64,000 bases of DNA, taken from positions 1 through 64,000 of the forward strand of contig LBMP01000001.1 of NCBI GenBank assembly GCA_001184205.1, written 5' to 3'. Source of the DNA: Desulfocarbo indianensis. Its GTDB lineage: Bacteria > Desulfobacterota > Desulfarculia > Desulfarculales > Desulfarculaceae. Positions 24,926 to 36,904 of the stretch are shown one piece after another. Every line of letters begins with the position of its first letter. The stretch's first letter is position 1. Below the pieces are notes generated by a model that had not been told where the DNA came from, ran no database searches, and was given only the letters and a program-made list of their open reading frames with translations. A program made the position numbers and the translations under genes.

Positions 24926-25105
24926 CTACACCACCAGGCAGTTATAAGACAAGTCCGCGAGAACCTTACGAATCGCCAAAGGGCAACCGCCGATCTCGAA
25001 ATTGGCGCAGGCCCTCTTGTCCTCGTCCCACTCCATGAGCTGGCAACGCAGGCAATAGAGCTCCGGTTCGAATTTCTTGACTTGAGGTTGGGTCTTCACT
25101 TCCAT
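24926..25105 (-). CDS. Small four-cysteine protein, 59 residues
   Basis: Begins MEVKTQPQVKKFEPELYCLRC after a GGAGC site. Cysteines occur as CLRC, ACANF and GGCPL, with one more near the C terminus (YNCLVV), which suggests a small metal-binding fold. The longer upstream frame is not supported. Function unknown. Confidence 0.6.
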   Translation of the reverse strand: MEVKTQPQVKKFEPELYCLRCQLMEWDEDKRACANFEIGGCPLAIRKVLADLSYNCLVV

Positions 25106-25304
25106 CGCAGCTCCAGATTCGGGCCAGGGTTTTTCCGTTGCGCCCCCCAGATTTGCAAGTCCAGTGCCACCGGGGCTCGCATCGCCAATGTGCTGATTTG
25201 ATAGATTTTTTAAGATGAGGCCCCCCATGGCCCCGCTGGCGGGGGAAAGAACTGCCCGCCCCCCAGCCGGCGGCCGGCAAAAGTATGACGTTGGGGGATG
25301 AAGC

Positions 25305-27707
25305 CTAGCGGCGGGGGCAGTCGCGCGGCGGGTCCAGATAGGGGGTGATTCGCCAGGGGCCGCCCGCGCTGGCAAGATGCAGGGCTCCCTGGCGGTCGGT
25401 GCTGAAAAGCCGGGCCCCCGAGGCCTGGGCCCGGCTCAGGGCGTCGGGTCGCGGCATGCGGAAGCTGTTGGCGCAGCCCGCGGAAAACAGCACCGCCTGG
25501 GGCTTGAGGCGGGCCATGAGCTCCCTGGAGCAGGAGCCCACCCCGCCGTGGTGGGGAGCCGCCAGGGCCTGCCAAGCGCCCTCCGGCATTGCCGCGGCCA
25601 CCTCCCGCTCCACCTGGGGGCCGTTGTCGCCGGGCAGCCAGAGCCAGGCCTTGCCCAGGCCGAAGCCCAGCCAGAGCGAGGCGTGGTTTTCCTCCTCGCC
25701 CGGCTCCGGCGGCCGCGGCGGCCACAACACCCGCACGCTGGCCCCGCCCAGGCTAATCTCGCCGGGGAGCGCGCCAGGCCCCTTGACCGGGATGCCCGCC
25801 TGCCCGGCCGCCTCCAACAGCGCCCGGTAATCCCGGCCTTGGCTGGGGCTGCCGTTGGTCCAGACCTCCTTGGGCCCGAACCAGCGCACCACGAAAGCCA
25901 AGCCGCCCGCGTGGTCCGGGTGGGCGTGGGAGGCGGCCACCAGCTCCACCCGGTGGAAGCCCTGGGACCAGAGAAAGGGCGCGATGACCTTTTGGCCGAA
26001 ATCGAAATCAGAGGTTCCCCAGCCGCCGCCGTCCACCACGGCCAGTTGGCCCTGGGGCAGCCGCACCACCGCGGCCGAGCCCTGGCCCACGTCCAAGACC
26101 CAGGCGCTCAGCTTGCCGTCGGGCGGCGGAGGGCCCTGGCCGGCCCAAATGACCAAGGCCGCCGCCGCCGGCCCCAGGGCCAGCCAGCGCCAGTGCCGCC
26201 GGAAAAGCAGGCCGGTCAGGGCCGCGACATACATCAGGAGCACCGGCCAGGGCCCCGGCCCGGCCAGATAGAACACCGCGCCGGGCAGCGCCGCCAGGGC
26301 CTCGGCCAGCCAGGTGGCCAGCCAGGCCGGGCCCAGGGCCAGCCACCACAAAGCCAGGCCCCCGGCCGGCCAGACCAGGCCCACCCCCGCGCCCAGAAGC
26401 GCCAAAGGCAGCAGCGCCAGGCCCACCAGGGGAACCAAAAGCGCGTTGGCCGGCAGGCTCAAAACCGGCACCTGGTGGAAATGAGGGACCGTAAGCGGCC
26501 AAATGGCCAGGCCCACCACCCCGCTGATAACCAGCCAGCCCAGCACGGCCTTCAAAACCCTGGAGCGGCCGTGGTCGCCTTGCAGGCGCTGGATGAGCGG
26601 CCCGGCGGCCAGCAGGATGGAGGCCACCGCCACGAAGGAAAGCTGGAAGGAAAGGGTGAGCGGGGCGTCCGGCCACAACACGCATATGACCAGGGCCGCC
26701 AGGGCCAGGCCTCCGGCCGGGCGGTAGGGCCGACCGATGACCAGGGCCGCCACCAGGCAGGCGGCCATGATGAGGGCCCGCAGGGTGGGGGTGCCGCCGC
26801 CGGCCAGCACGGCGTAGCCCGCGCAGGGCAGCAGCGCGCCGGCGGCGGCGAGCTTGATGACGTTATAACGCAGGGCAAAGGCGGGCCAGGCCGCCAGGCT
26901 CAGCCGCAGGAACAAAAAGCCGAAACCCCACACCAGGCCCATGTGCAAGCCGCTGATGGCCAGAAGGTGGGCGGTGCCGGTGGCGCCGAAGGCCTCGCGG
27001 GTCTGGCCGCCCAGCTCGCCCCGCTGGCCCAGCACCAGGGCCCGCAGCAGGCCCCGGCCCGGCCCGGCGGGCAGCCGGTCCAGCAAGAGCGACAGCCTCT
27101 CCCGCAGCCCGGCCGCCAGGCCGGACAGATAGCCCATCTCGCCCGCGCCCAGGAGCCGCAATCCCGCCCGCTTGCCGGCGTAGGCGGTGACGTATATATC
27201 CTGGCGGGCCAGGTGCTCGGCGTAGTCAAAGCCGCCGGGGTTGGCGAAGCTGGTCACCGGCTTGAGGCTCACCAGGGCCGCCACCCGCTTGCCCGCCGGC
27301 GGCGGCTCCTGACCGCCGCCCAGGCTCAACCGCACCAGGCCCTGGGTCGGCTTGCCCTCCACCTTGCGCGCCTCCGCCAGGAAGCGCCAGCCGTAGCGGG
27401 TGCGCTCCGGCGCGGAGACCACGTCGGCCAGGAGAACCTTGGGGCGCATGGCCGCCTCATGGCGCACGTGGTCCGGCGGCAGCTCCCGGGAGCGGCTCAA
27501 GCCCAAAAGCCCCATGCCCAGAAGCAGGCAGAACAGGGCCACCCCCCAAACCGGCAGCCGCCGGCGGCGCATGGCCCCATAAGCCAGGCCCAGGCCGGCC
27601 AGCACCGCCGCCCCTAGAAAGGGCGGCCAGGGCAGAGCCAGCCAATGGGCAGCCAGCACGCCGGCCAGGTAGGCCAGGGCCGGTATGACCAGGGGGTGCA
27701 GGTTCAT
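25305..27707 (-). CDS. comEC: ComEC/Rec2-family DNA uptake channel
   Basis: An inner-membrane channel for single-stranded DNA in natural transformation. The 800-residue protein has an N-terminal DUF4131 part, then the competence domain with LLAISGLHMGLVWG (about 250) and many transmembrane helices, and a C-terminal metallo-beta-lactamase domain with LDVGQGSAAVVRLPQG, ASHAHPDHAGGL and APHHGGVGSC. All three domains are complete, so uptake capacity is plausible. Other com genes are not in the window. Confidence 0.93.
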   Translation of the reverse strand: MNLHPLVIPALAYLAGVLAAHWLALPWPPFLGAAVLAGLGLAYGAMRRRRLPVWGVALFCLLLGMGLLGLSRSRELPPDHVRHEAAMRPKVLLADVVSAPERTRYGWRFLAEARKVEGKPTQGLVRLSLGGGQEPPPAGKRVAALVSLKPVTSFANPGGFDYAEHLARQDIYVTAYAGKRAGLRLLGAGEMGYLSGLAAGLRERLSLLLDRLPAGPGRGLLRALVLGQRGELGGQTREAFGATGTAHLLAISGLHMGLVWGFGFLFLRLSLAAWPAFALRYNVIKLAAAGALLPCAGYAVLAGGGTPTLRALIMAACLVAALVIGRPYRPAGGLALAALVICVLWPDAPLTLSFQLSFVAVASILLAAGPLIQRLQGDHGRSRVLKAVLGWLVISGVVGLAIWPLTVPHFHQVPVLSLPANALLVPLVGLALLPLALLGAGVGLVWPAGGLALWWLALGPAWLATWLAEALAALPGAVFYLAGPGPWPVLLMYVAALTGLLFRRHWRWLALGPAAAALVIWAGQGPPPPDGKLSAWVLDVGQGSAAVVRLPQGQLAVVDGGGWGTSDFDFGQKVIAPFLWSQGFHRVELVAASHAHPDHAGGLAFVVRWFGPKEVWTNGSPSQGRDYRALLEAAGQAGIPVKGPGALPGEISLGGASVRVLWPPRPPEPGEEENHASLWLGFGLGKAWLWLPGDNGPQVEREVAAAMPEGAWQALAAPHHGGVGSCSRELMARLKPQAVLFSAGCANSFRMPRPDALSRAQASGARLFSTDRQGALHLASAGGPWRITPYLDPPRDCPRR

Positions 27708-27858
27708 GGCTGGGATTGTAACCGGCGGAGGCTCCCGGTTGGAAGCGATGGTTTGCCCGCGTTCTCAAGGCACGGGGCCGGGCCCCCTCCCCGCTCCGGC
27801 CCGACCAACCGCCTGGCCCCTGAAGCCGCCGGCCTCAGCGGAAAGCCGATAGGGGCGG

Positions 27859-29104
<1,246 letters not shown>

Positions 29105-29112
<8 letters not shown>

Positions 29113-29980
29113 AATCTCCCCTCTGGCATACCAATACCCGCGGTATGGAGGCCAAATCCCGCGCCGTTTCCACCCGCTCGAAAATGCCGGCGCGCCCGGC
29201 CAGCTCCAGGGCGGCCTCGGCCTGGCCCTGGCCCAATTCGATGAGCAGCCACCCGAAGGGCGCCAAAAAGGCGCGGGAGCCGGCGATTATCTGGCGCGCC
29301 AAATCCAGGCCGTCCGCCCCGGCCACCAGCGCCCCGCGGGGCTCGTAATCCCGCACCTCCGGCGGCAAGCCGGCCCACTGGTCCTCGCGCACATAGGGCG
29401 GGTTGGCGGTGATGAGATGAAAAAAGCCTCCCGCCGCGGCCACGGGGTCGTACAGTTCGCCGCAGAGCCATTGCGCGCGCCGGCTCAATTCCAGCCTATC
29501 GGCGTTGGCGCGGGCAAAGGCCAGGGCTTGCGGCGAAATATCCACCCCCACCACCTGGGCCTCGGGCCGCTCATGGGCCAGGGCCAGGGCCACGCAGCCG
29601 CTGCCCGTGCACAGATCCAGCGCCCTGGGGGCTTCCACCCCCTGGATGGCATTGAGGCCCTCCTCCACCAGATGCTCGGTCTCCGGGCGGGGCACCAGCA
29701 CCCCCGGCCCCACCAGGAAATCCAGGCCGTAAAATTCGCGGCTGCCCAGGATATAGGCCACGGGCTCATGCGCCCGCCGGCGCAGAAGCAGTTGCTTGAA
29801 GCCGGCCAGCTCCTCGGCCCGCAGGGGCTGGTCAAAACGCAGATAGAGCTGGATACGCTCCAGGTCCAGCGTCTTGGCCAGCAGGAGCTCCGCCGAGAGC
29901 CGGGGGCTTTCCACGCCGTGGCCCTCCAGGTATTCCGACGCCCAGGCGATCAGCCGGCGTATGGTCCAAAGCTCAGACAC
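29105..29980 (-). CDS. prmC: Peptide chain release factor N5-glutamine methyltransferase
   Basis: Methylates the glutamine of the GGQ motif in RF1 and RF2. The 291-residue protein has the N-terminal helical domain, [24 protein letters not shown], the SAM motif [17 protein letters not shown], and the catalytic NPPYV (about residue 189). It lies 30 bp downstream of prfA, whose product it modifies. Confidence 0.96.
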
Positions 29981-30010
29981 GGTCCAACCTGGCTTGGCGG
30001 CGGCCCACGC

Positions 30011-31093
30011 TTACAGCGCGTCTTCCAGGGCCAGGGAACGGAAATGGGTGGCCAGGGGCGGCACCAGCTCGTCCAGGTCGCCGTCCATGATGTTCTCCAG
30101 CTTGTACAGGGTGAGCCCGATGCGGTGATCGCTCACCCGGCCCTGGGGGAAGTTGTAGGTGCGGATGCGCTCGGAGCGGTCGCCGGAACCCACCTGGCTC
30201 TTGCGGGCCTGGGCCTCCTCGGCGTGGCGCTCCCGATCCAGCCGGTCCTTGAGCCGGGCCGAGAGCACCTTCATGGCCTTGGCCTTGTTCTTGTGCTGGC
30301 TTTTTTCATCCTGGCAGGAGACCACTAGGCCGGTGGGCAAATGGGTGATGCGCACCGCGCTCTCGGTCTTGTTCACGTGCTGGCCGCCCGGCCCCGAGGA
30401 GCGGAAAACGTCGATGCGCAGGTCGTCGGACTTGATGTCCAACTCGGCCTCCTCGGCCTCCGGCAGCACCGCCACGGTGGCGGCCGAGGTGTGCACCCGG
30501 CCCTGGCTTTCGGTCTCCGGCACCCGCTGCACCCGGTGCACGCCCGATTCGTACTTGAGCCAGGAATAGGCCCCGTTGCCCTTGATGAGCGCGATGACTT
30601 CCTTGAAGCCGCCGGTGGCGCTCTCGTGGGCCGACATCATCTCCACCTGCCAGCTCTGGCGCTCGGCCAGGCGGTTATACATGCGGAAGAGGTCCGCCGC
30701 GAAAAGCGCGGCCTCCTCGCCGCCGGTGCCGGCCCGCACCTCCAAGATCACGTTTTTCTCGTCGTTGGGGTCCTTGGGCAGAAGGAGGAAATCTATTTCC
30801 TTTTCCAGCTCCGGCAGGCGCTCCTCGGCGGCGGCCACCTCGGCGGCGGCCATTTCGGCCAGCTCCGGGTCCTCGTCGCGCATCAGTTCGCGGTTGTCCT
30901 CCAGCTGGCGCTCCAGCTCGTTGTATTCGTTGAAGGCGTCCACCAGGCGGCTCAGATCGGAATGCTCCTTGGCCACCTTTTGGTAGACCTCGTTGTTGGC
31001 CAATACCTGGGGATCGGCCAGGCGCTCCTCGGCCTTGCGGTGGAGCTCCGTGGCTTCCTTGAGCTTGTCTACTACCTGCTCTCTCAGAGGCAT
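30011..31093 (-). CDS. prfA: Peptide chain release factor 1
   Basis: Recognises UAA and UAG stop codons. 360 residues from the ATG at 31093, the standard RF1 length, with AGGGA 8 bp upstream; an ATG at 31102 is too close to the site. The peptidyl-release motif [17 protein letters not shown] (GGQ) and the codon-recognition region around [17 protein letters not shown] are present. Confidence 0.97.
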   Translation of the reverse strand: MPLREQVVDKLKEATELHRKAEERLADPQVLANNEVYQKVAKEHSDLSRLVDAFNEYNELERQLEDNRELMRDEDPELAEMAAAEVAAAEERLPELEKEIDFLLLPKDPNDEKNVILEVRAGTGGEEAALFAADLFRMYNRLAERQSWQVEMMSAHESATGGFKEVIALIKGNGAYSWLKYESGVHRVQRVPETESQGRVHTSAATVAVLPEAEEAELDIKSDDLRIDVFRSSGPGGQHVNKTESAVRITHLPTGLVVSCQDEKSQHKNKAKAMKVLSARLKDRLDRERHAEEAQARKSQVGSGDRSERIRTYNFPQGRVSDHRIGLTLYKLENIMDGDLDELVPPLATHFRSLALEDAL

Positions 31094-31232
31094 TTTATTC
31101 ATCCCTGGCAAGGAAAAACGGCGATGACGCGCCAAGGGGGCGCGGCCTTAAAACCGGCTGCGAAGTAGGGGAAAAGCCGCTAGAGAAAGCCCTGGTCCAG
31201 ATGCCGGGACGCTGCATAGGAAACGCCGGGGA

Positions 31233-32165
31233 CTACAGCACGCACAGGCTGGCCTCCTCGCATTCGTCGGTATGCACCGCGGCCCGAAGCGCGGTGAGGG
31301 CGATTTCGATCTGCTCGTCCGTGGGCTCCTTGGTGGTGAGGCGCTGCATCTGCAGGCCGGGCCACAGCATCACCCCCCAGAACCCCTGCCCGCCCCTTTT
31401 GCCGGCCAGCTTGATGATCTCGTAGCTGACCCCGGCGATGGGAAGCATGAGCAGAATCTTGAGCCCGATCTGCGCCATCTGGTTCAGCCAGGCGGCCTCG
31501 GCCAGGCGGGGCAACAGCGGGAAGGTCACCGCGAAAACCAGCATGGAGATCATGAGCACCACCAAAAGAAAGGCGGTGCCGCAGCGGGGATGCAGGCGGC
31601 TGTAGCGCCGGGCGTTGGCCACGGTGAGTTCCTCGCCGGCCTCGAAGCAATAGATGCTTTTGTGTTCGGCGCCGTGATATTGAAAGACCCGCTTGACCTC
31701 GCCCATGAGCGAAATCAGCCAGAGATAGCCCACGAAGATGGCCATCTTGATCACGCCGTCCACCACGTGGAAAGCCAGGCTTTGTTCGTCGAAGCCCCTG
31801 AGGCTGCCCAGCCACAGGGAAAGCAGATGGGGCGCCGCCACGAAAAGGCCGATGCCGGCCAATATGGCCACCAGCATGGTGAGGCCCAGGGCCCAGGAGC
31901 CCATTTCCTCGCCTTCTTCCTCCAGGGCTTGCTGGGCGGAGAAGTTGAGGGCTTTCATGCCCTGCACCAGGGTCTCGCCCAAGACCACCGGCCCCCTGAG
32001 GAAGGGCCAGCCCAAGAAGGGCATCCGGGCGGACAAGGGGCGGAAAGGCTCGTTCTTGACCACGATGCCGCCGGAGCTTTGGCGCACGGCCACGCACAGC
32101 CGCCGGGGGGCCTTCATCATGACCCCCTCGATCACCGCCTGGCCACCGACGTTCATGGAGCCCAC
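31233..32165 (-). CDS. DUF1385 family membrane protein (YqhQ-like)
   Basis: A protein of 310 residues. It begins with GGQAVIEGVMMKAPRRLCVAVR, the family signature, and has two to four transmembrane helices in two groups (about 95-150 and 205-260). Between them is YHGAEHKSIYCFEAGEELTV, the conserved HGAEHK block. The start is probably the GTG at 32165, 5 bp after GGGAGG. Its function is not established. It lies between rpmE and prfA, a common position for the family. Confidence 0.88.
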   Translation of the reverse strand: MGSMNVGGQAVIEGVMMKAPRRLCVAVRQSSGGIVVKNEPFRPLSARMPFLGWPFLRGPVVLGETLVQGMKALNFSAQQALEEEGEEMGSWALGLTMLVAILAGIGLFVAAPHLLSLWLGSLRGFDEQSLAFHVVDGVIKMAIFVGYLWLISLMGEVKRVFQYHGAEHKSIYCFEAGEELTVANARRYSRLHPRCGTAFLLVVLMISMLVFAVTFPLLPRLAEAAWLNQMAQIGLKILLMLPIAGVSYEIIKLAGKRGGQGFWGVMLWPGLQMQRLTTKEPTDEQIEIALTALRAAVHTDECEEASLCVL

Positions 32166-32180
32166 GCCTGCCTCCCGGCC

Positions 32181-32465
32181 CTACTCCTCGCCGCCGTCGG
32201 CGGCTTTCTCTTCGGCTTTGGCCAGGCGCTCGGCCTCCAGCTCGTCGGCCTTGCCGCGGAACTTGTCCAGGTGCGCGTATTTCTTATAGAAACGCTCCAC
32301 GCGCCCCGCCGAGTCCACCAGCTTCTGCTTGCCGGTGAAAAAGGGATGGCAAGCCGAGCAGATTTCCACCTTGATCTCGTCCTTGGTGGAGCCGCTGTCG
32401 AACTCGTTGCCGCAGGCGCAACGCACCTTGATTTCTTTATATTCGGGGTGAATATCGGGTTTCAT
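32181..32465 (-). CDS. rpmE: 50S ribosomal protein L31
   Basis: 94 residues starting [19 protein letters not shown]. The zinc-binding pattern (CACG ... [10 protein letters not shown]) marks the C+ form of L31. After the core [21 protein letters not shown] it has an unusual charged C-terminal tail of about 25 residues ([20 protein letters not shown]...). GGAGCG precedes the ATG at 32465. It begins the gene row through prfA to murA. Confidence 0.95.
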   Translation of the reverse strand: MKPDIHPEYKEIKVRCACGNEFDSGSTKDEIKVEICSACHPFFTGKQKLVDSAGRVERFYKKYAHLDKFRGKADELEAERLAKAEEKAADGGEE

Positions 32466-32501
32466 TGGAAACGCTCCATAATCATTGGACAACTGGAGGC
32501 A

Positions 32502-32529
32502 AGTATAGCCCCTTCCAGCGCTTTTGCAA
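32502..32529 (-). promoter_or_regulatory. Promoter of the rpmE-DUF1385-prfA-prmC-murA row
   Basis: TTGCAA (32524-32529), 16 bp, TATACT (32502-32507) on the minus strand, about 35 bp before rpmE. The rest of the 32466-32872 gap holds two inverted repeats: ATACGCTTGG/CCAAGCGTAT (32564-32594) and GTCCGGCGCG/CGCGCCGGAC (32759-32785). The second could end the rho transcript. Confidence 0.6.
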
Positions 32530-32872
32530 GCGCCGGCCGGACCGCCCCTCTTCATGCATTGTGATACGCTTGGCCCCTATGGAACCAAGCGTATATATTT
32601 GGCAGCTCGAAGGCTCTTTGTCAAGGCCGTTCCGGCCTGGTCCACCTTACCGTAGTTAGCGCCGGAGACGCGGCCGTTGCCCGCGCGCAAAGGGGGGCCG
32701 GCGTTGCGCCCAATAGCGGTCATTAGCGGGCAGCGCCCAACCGCCCGGCGAACACACGTCCGGCGCGAATGAATCGCGCCGGACTTACGCCCGCCTCGCT
32801 TATCAGCTCGGCGGAGCGGGCGGGCCCGCGGCCCGCAAAGTTGCAGGCCACGCCCCTTAATAATGTTTACAT

Positions 32873-34216
32873 CTAGCGGCTCATGGAGTCCAAAAATTCC
32901 TGATTACACTTGGTCGCCTGCAACTTTTCCAGCAGGAACTCCATGGCGTCCACCGCGGTGAGCGGCGAAAGGAGCTTGCGCAAAATCCAAACCCGGTTGA
33001 GCTCGGTTTCCGAGAGCAAAAGCTCTTCCTTGCGGGTGCCGGAGCGGTTGATGTCTATGGCCGGGAACACGCGCTTGTCGCTGAGCTTGCGGTCCAGGTG
33101 GATTTCCATGTTGCCGGTGCCCTTGAACTCCTCGAAGATCACCTCGTCCATGCGGGAGCCGGTGTCAACGAGCGCGGTGGCGATGATGGTGAGGGAGCCG
33201 CCTTCCTCGATGTTGCGGGCGGCGCCGAAAAAGCGCTTGGGCTTGTGCAGGGCGTTGCTGTCCACGCCGCCGGAGAGGATTTTGCCGGAAGGCGGCACCA
33301 CGGTGTTGTAGGCGCGGGCCAGGCGGGTGATGGAATCCAGGAGGATCACCACGTCGCGCTTGTGCTCCACCAGGCGCTTGGCCTTTTCGATGACCATCTC
33401 CGCCACCTGCACGTGGCGCTGGGCCGGCTCGTCAAAGGTGGAGGAGATGACCTCGCCCTTGACCGAGCGCATCATGTCGGTGACTTCCTCGGGGCGCTCA
33501 TCTATGAGGAGGACGATGAGAATCACCTCGGGGTGGTTCTCTTCCAGGGAGTGGGCGATGCTTTGCAGCAGCATGGTCTTGCCGGTGCGGGGGGCGCTCA
33601 CGATGAGGCCGCGCTGGCCCTTGCCGATGGGGGTCATGAGGTCCATGACCCGGCCGGAGAAGGCCTTGGGCCTGGATTCTATCTCCATGCGCAAGCGCTC
33701 TTCGGGATACAAAGGCACCAGGTTGTCGAAAAGAATCTTCTCCCGGGCCACCTCCGGGGATTCCATGTTGATCAATTCGACCTTGAGGAGCGCGAAATAA
33801 CGCTCGCCTTCCTTGGGCGGCCGAATCTGGCCGCTGATGGTGTCGCCGGTGCGCAGGTTGAAACGGCGTATCTGGGAAGGCGAGACGTAGATGTCGTCCG
33901 GGCCCGGCAGGTAGTTGTAGTCGGGCGCGCGCAGGAAACCGAAGCCGTCGGGCAGAATCTCCAGGACCCCCTCGCCGTAAATATGGCCGTTGCGTTCGGC
34001 CTGGGCGGTGAGAAGCGCGAAGATGAGATCCTGCCGCCGGAGACCCGCCGCCCCTTCGATGTTCAGCTGTTTGGCCAGGGCCGCCAATTCGTGGATCGGC
34101 TTTTCCTTGAGGGCCACGATGTTCATGCTGCCCCCGTCGGGAGCCAGGCTTTTCTTGGCGCGGGGCGAGCTTTTCTTGGTTTCCTTGGTTTCCTTGGTCT
34201 CTCCATTATCAGCCAT
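32873..34216 (-). CDS. rho: Transcription termination factor Rho
   Basis: Hexameric RNA helicase for factor-dependent termination. 447 residues, with a Lys/Glu/Thr-rich N-terminal tail of about 30 residues, then the RNA-binding domain ([30 protein letters not shown]). The ATPase follows with Walker A SAPRTGKT, Walker [17 protein letters not shown] and the Q-loop/R-loop region [35 protein letters not shown]. It is intact. Confidence 0.97.
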   Translation of the reverse strand: MADNGETKETKETKKSSPRAKKSLAPDGGSMNIVALKEKPIHELAALAKQLNIEGAAGLRRQDLIFALLTAQAERNGHIYGEGVLEILPDGFGFLRAPDYNYLPGPDDIYVSPSQIRRFNLRTGDTISGQIRPPKEGERYFALLKVELINMESPEVAREKILFDNLVPLYPEERLRMEIESRPKAFSGRVMDLMTPIGKGQRGLIVSAPRTGKTMLLQSIAHSLEENHPEVILIVLLIDERPEEVTDMMRSVKGEVISSTFDEPAQRHVQVAEMVIEKAKRLVEHKRDVVILLDSITRLARAYNTVVPPSGKILSGGVDSNALHKPKRFFGAARNIEEGGSLTIIATALVDTGSRMDEVIFEEFKGTGNMEIHLDRKLSDKRVFPAIDINRSGTRKEELLLSETELNRVWILRKLLSPLTAVDAMEFLLEKLQATKCNQEFLDSMSR

Positions 34217-34493
34217 GATAGTTTCAGTACCTTAGATGTGTTTGATTATGGGTGCATGGCTCCAGCGGGCATGCCGGCGGCTTGTGGATAAGCTCGCCGC
34301 TTGATGGAGCCTGGTTGGGCTGCCTGTTTATGTCGTCTGTAAGGCTGGAACCGGATAGCGGTCAACCTTGGATATTCAAACTATCGAGGGGCAATCCAAC
34401 GATAAACACAGATGGACCCGCGCCCTCCATGATTACGGAACCCGACTGCTTGCCTGATCAAATGCTGGGTCGGATGTTTTCCGGCTGGGTTGG

Positions 34494-35096
34494 TCAGCGG
34501 AGCTTTTCAATGTCTTTCCACACCGCTCGCACCTGTTCACGAGTTTCTTGCAATGTGCCGGAGTTGTCAACTATAAACTGCGCTTTTCGTTTCTTTTCGC
34601 TAAGGGGCATCTGCGCCTGGAGCGACTGTTCCGCCGCTTCCCGGCTCACGCCGTCGCGTTTCATGAGCCGCTGCACCTGCACCTGGGGCGGCACGTACAC
34701 CACCACCACGGCCTGGTAACGGTCCTGGGTATTGGTCTCATACAAAAGCGGCACGTCCACCAGGGCCACGCCCTGGGGGTCGGCTTCAGCGATCCGCGCC
34801 AATTCTTCCCGCACCCGGGCGGCCACAGCGGGATGCACGATGGCGTTCAGTTTGGCGCGCGCTTCCTTGTCCGCGAAAATCAGCTCCCGCAGGCGGCGGC
34901 GGTCCAGGTCGCCGTTTTGATCCAATACCGCGGGGCCGAACTCAGCCACGATGCGCTTTAAAGCGTCTTCTCCCGGAGCCACGGCCTGGCGGGCGATGAG
35001 GTCGGTATCCACCAGGCGAGCGCCCAATTCCGCGAACATGGCGGCCACGGTGCTTTTTCCGCTGGCGATGCCGCCGGTGAGCCCCAGGCTAAGCAC
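34494..35096 (-). CDS. coaE: Dephospho-CoA kinase
   Basis: Last step of coenzyme A synthesis: phosphorylation of the 3'-hydroxyl of dephospho-CoA. 200 residues with the P-loop GLTGGIASGKST, DTDLIARQAVAPGEDAL (substrate aspartate) and VDVPLLYETNTQDRYQAVVVVYVP. It overlaps the upstream pseudouridine synthase gene by 8 bp. Confidence 0.95.
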   Translation of the reverse strand: MLSLGLTGGIASGKSTVAAMFAELGARLVDTDLIARQAVAPGEDALKRIVAEFGPAVLDQNGDLDRRRLRELIFADKEARAKLNAIVHPAVAARVREELARIAEADPQGVALVDVPLLYETNTQDRYQAVVVVYVPPQVQVQRLMKRDGVSREAAEQSLQAQMPLSEKKRKAQFIVDNSGTLQETREQVRAVWKDIEKLR

Positions 35097-36051
35097 GGTC
35101 GTATTCCTCCAAGGCCCGCAGCACCGCCCGGAAATCAGCCGGCAGCGGCGCGGTCAGGCGCAGGCGGCCGCCCCGCACGGGATGCTCGAAGCCCAATTCC
35201 AGGGCGTGCAGCATCTGACGGCCGGCGGTTCGCAGGGCGTCGGCCACGGCTGGCGGCGCGGCGCGCTTCTGGCGGCGGCCGCCATAGGTGGCGTCGGCGG
35301 CCACGGGAAACCCCGCCTCGCTCAGATGGACCCTGATCTGGTGGGTGCGGCCGGTGTGGATGCTCACCCGCAGGAGGCTCAAGCCCGCCCGGAAGCGCCG
35401 CGTCACCACCCAACTGGTCCGCGCCGGTTTGGTGTGGCGTCCCTGGGAGGACATGCGCTTGCGGTCCACCGGATGGCGGCCGATTCCTGAATCAGCGTTC
35501 CCGGTGAGAGGCGGGGCTCCCCAAACCAGGGCCAGGTACACCTTGCTCACCTTGCCGGCGGCAAAGGCGGCCACCAGGGCGCGATGGGCCTGGTCCGACT
35601 TGGCCGCCACCAGGGCCCCGGAGGTGTCCTTGTCCAGCCGGTGCACGATGCCGGGCCTCAATTTGCCGCCCACGCCGGAAAGCCCGTTCCGGCAATGATG
35701 CAGCAGGCCGTGCACCAGGGTGCCCCGGCCGTGGCCGGGGGCGGGATGCACCACCAGGCCCGGCGGTTTGTTCACCACGACGAGGTGCTCGTCTTCATAG
35801 AGCACGGCCAGGTCCATGGCCTGGGGAATCAATTCGCTGGGCTCGGGCTCGGGCAATTCCACGGCGATGGCCTGGCCGGCGCGCACCTTGACCGCCGCCC
35901 TGGCGGGGCCGCCGTCAAGGGTGATGTGGCCTTGGCGCAGAAGCCGTTGCACCTGGCTGCGGGAAAACTTTTCTCCCAAAAGCTCCTGCGCCACCACATC
36001 CAGCCTGCGGCCCTCGGCCTCGGCCGGAACGCTGATCGCCTGCTCATCCAT
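35089..36051 (-). CDS. rluD: RluA-family 23S rRNA pseudouridine synthase (RluD-like)
   Basis: Converts uridines of helix 69 in 23S rRNA if it is RluD; the family also has RluA and RluC. 320 residues from the ATG at 36051. An S4 domain (RRLDVVAQELLGEKFSRSQVQRLLRQG) is followed by the catalytic motif GIVHRLDKDTSGALVAAK with the aspartate nucleophile, and RTHQIRVHLSEAGFPVAAD. A longer frame to 36273 is possible but unsupported. The upstream gap 36052-36415 holds no gene that I can see. Confidence 0.88.
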   Translation of the reverse strand: MDEQAISVPAEAEGRRLDVVAQELLGEKFSRSQVQRLLRQGHITLDGGPARAAVKVRAGQAIAVELPEPEPSELIPQAMDLAVLYEDEHLVVVNKPPGLVVHPAPGHGRGTLVHGLLHHCRNGLSGVGGKLRPGIVHRLDKDTSGALVAAKSDQAHRALVAAFAAGKVSKVYLALVWGAPPLTGNADSGIGRHPVDRKRMSSQGRHTKPARTSWVVTRRFRAGLSLLRVSIHTGRTHQIRVHLSEAGFPVAADATYGGRRQKRAAPPAVADALRTAGRQMLHALELGFEHPVRGGRLRLTAPLPADFRAVLRALEEYDRA

Positions 36052-36415
36052 GTCTTTCACGATGGCGTGGTAAATATCCGCCCGGATTCCCTTGTCTAAG
36101 AGGTTAGGCCCCAGCCGGGCCAATGAGCGCGCGGACCGCCCGGCGGGCCGCTGATAAACCAGAATCGAATTTACCCTAAAATTTTCGGGCTGTGAATATC
36201 GATACTCGCAGGCTTCGGCGGCTCGTTCATGAACCAGGGAGGCCGCCGGCTTAAAGCTGTGTTTGTCAGGCAATCCGGCGTGAGTGCCAAGCGCGGCTCT
36301 TGGTTTGAGCTCCGGCGGCGGTTCGAATTGGCTTGACCGGATTCCTTCCCCCGGTTTTCTCGGAAAGAGCCCCTTGCCCGATCAGCCAACCGCTTCGGCG
36401 TCCTTGAGCTGGCGG

Positions 36416-36904
36416 TTAGGCGCTGGCCCCGAAAAAGCTTTCCACCTCTGCTTCGATGGAAGCTTCCGAAGCCTTGCGGGCTATGGAAATCTCCTTGACC
36501 AGGAGATTGCGGGCGGTATCCAGCATTTTGCGTTCGCCAAAGGAGAGTTCTTTGTCCAGGCGCAGCAGAAAGAGATCGCGGAGGACATGGGCGACCTCGA
36601 ACACCGAGCCGGTCTTGATCTTTTTCATGTAGTCGCGGTAGCGGCGGTTCCAGGTCTGATTTTCGATGACCACGTCATGGTCCTTGAGGATCGCGTAGAC
36701 CTTTTTCACTTCCCGGGAGGTTATAACCGGGCGGAGTCCCACTTGTTCCGCGTTGGTAGTGGGCACCATGATGACCATCTCATTTTCCATGATGCGCAGT
36801 ATGTAAAACTTGAGCGCCTCCCCGTTTATCCGCTTTTCCTCCACCGCTTCTATCACACCCACACCGTGGGCGGGATACACTGCAAGCTGTCCCACCTTGA
36901 ACAT
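36416..36904 (-). CDS. CarD family transcriptional regulator
   Basis: 162 residues from MFKVGQLAVYPAHGVGVIEAVE, the Tudor-like RNA polymerase interaction domain (CarD_CdnL_TRCF), followed by a helical C-terminal DNA-interacting domain (RRYRDYMKKIKTG to FGERKMLDTARNLLVKEI). Such proteins bind the RNAP beta subunit and stabilise open complexes, often at rRNA promoters. GGGAG precedes the ATG. Confidence 0.93.
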   Translation of the reverse strand: MFKVGQLAVYPAHGVGVIEAVEEKRINGEALKFYILRIMENEMVIMVPTTNAEQVGLRPVITSREVKKVYAILKDHDVVIENQTWNRRYRDYMKKIKTGSVFEVAHVLRDLFLLRLDKELSFGERKMLDTARNLLVKEISIARKASEASIEAEVESFFGASA

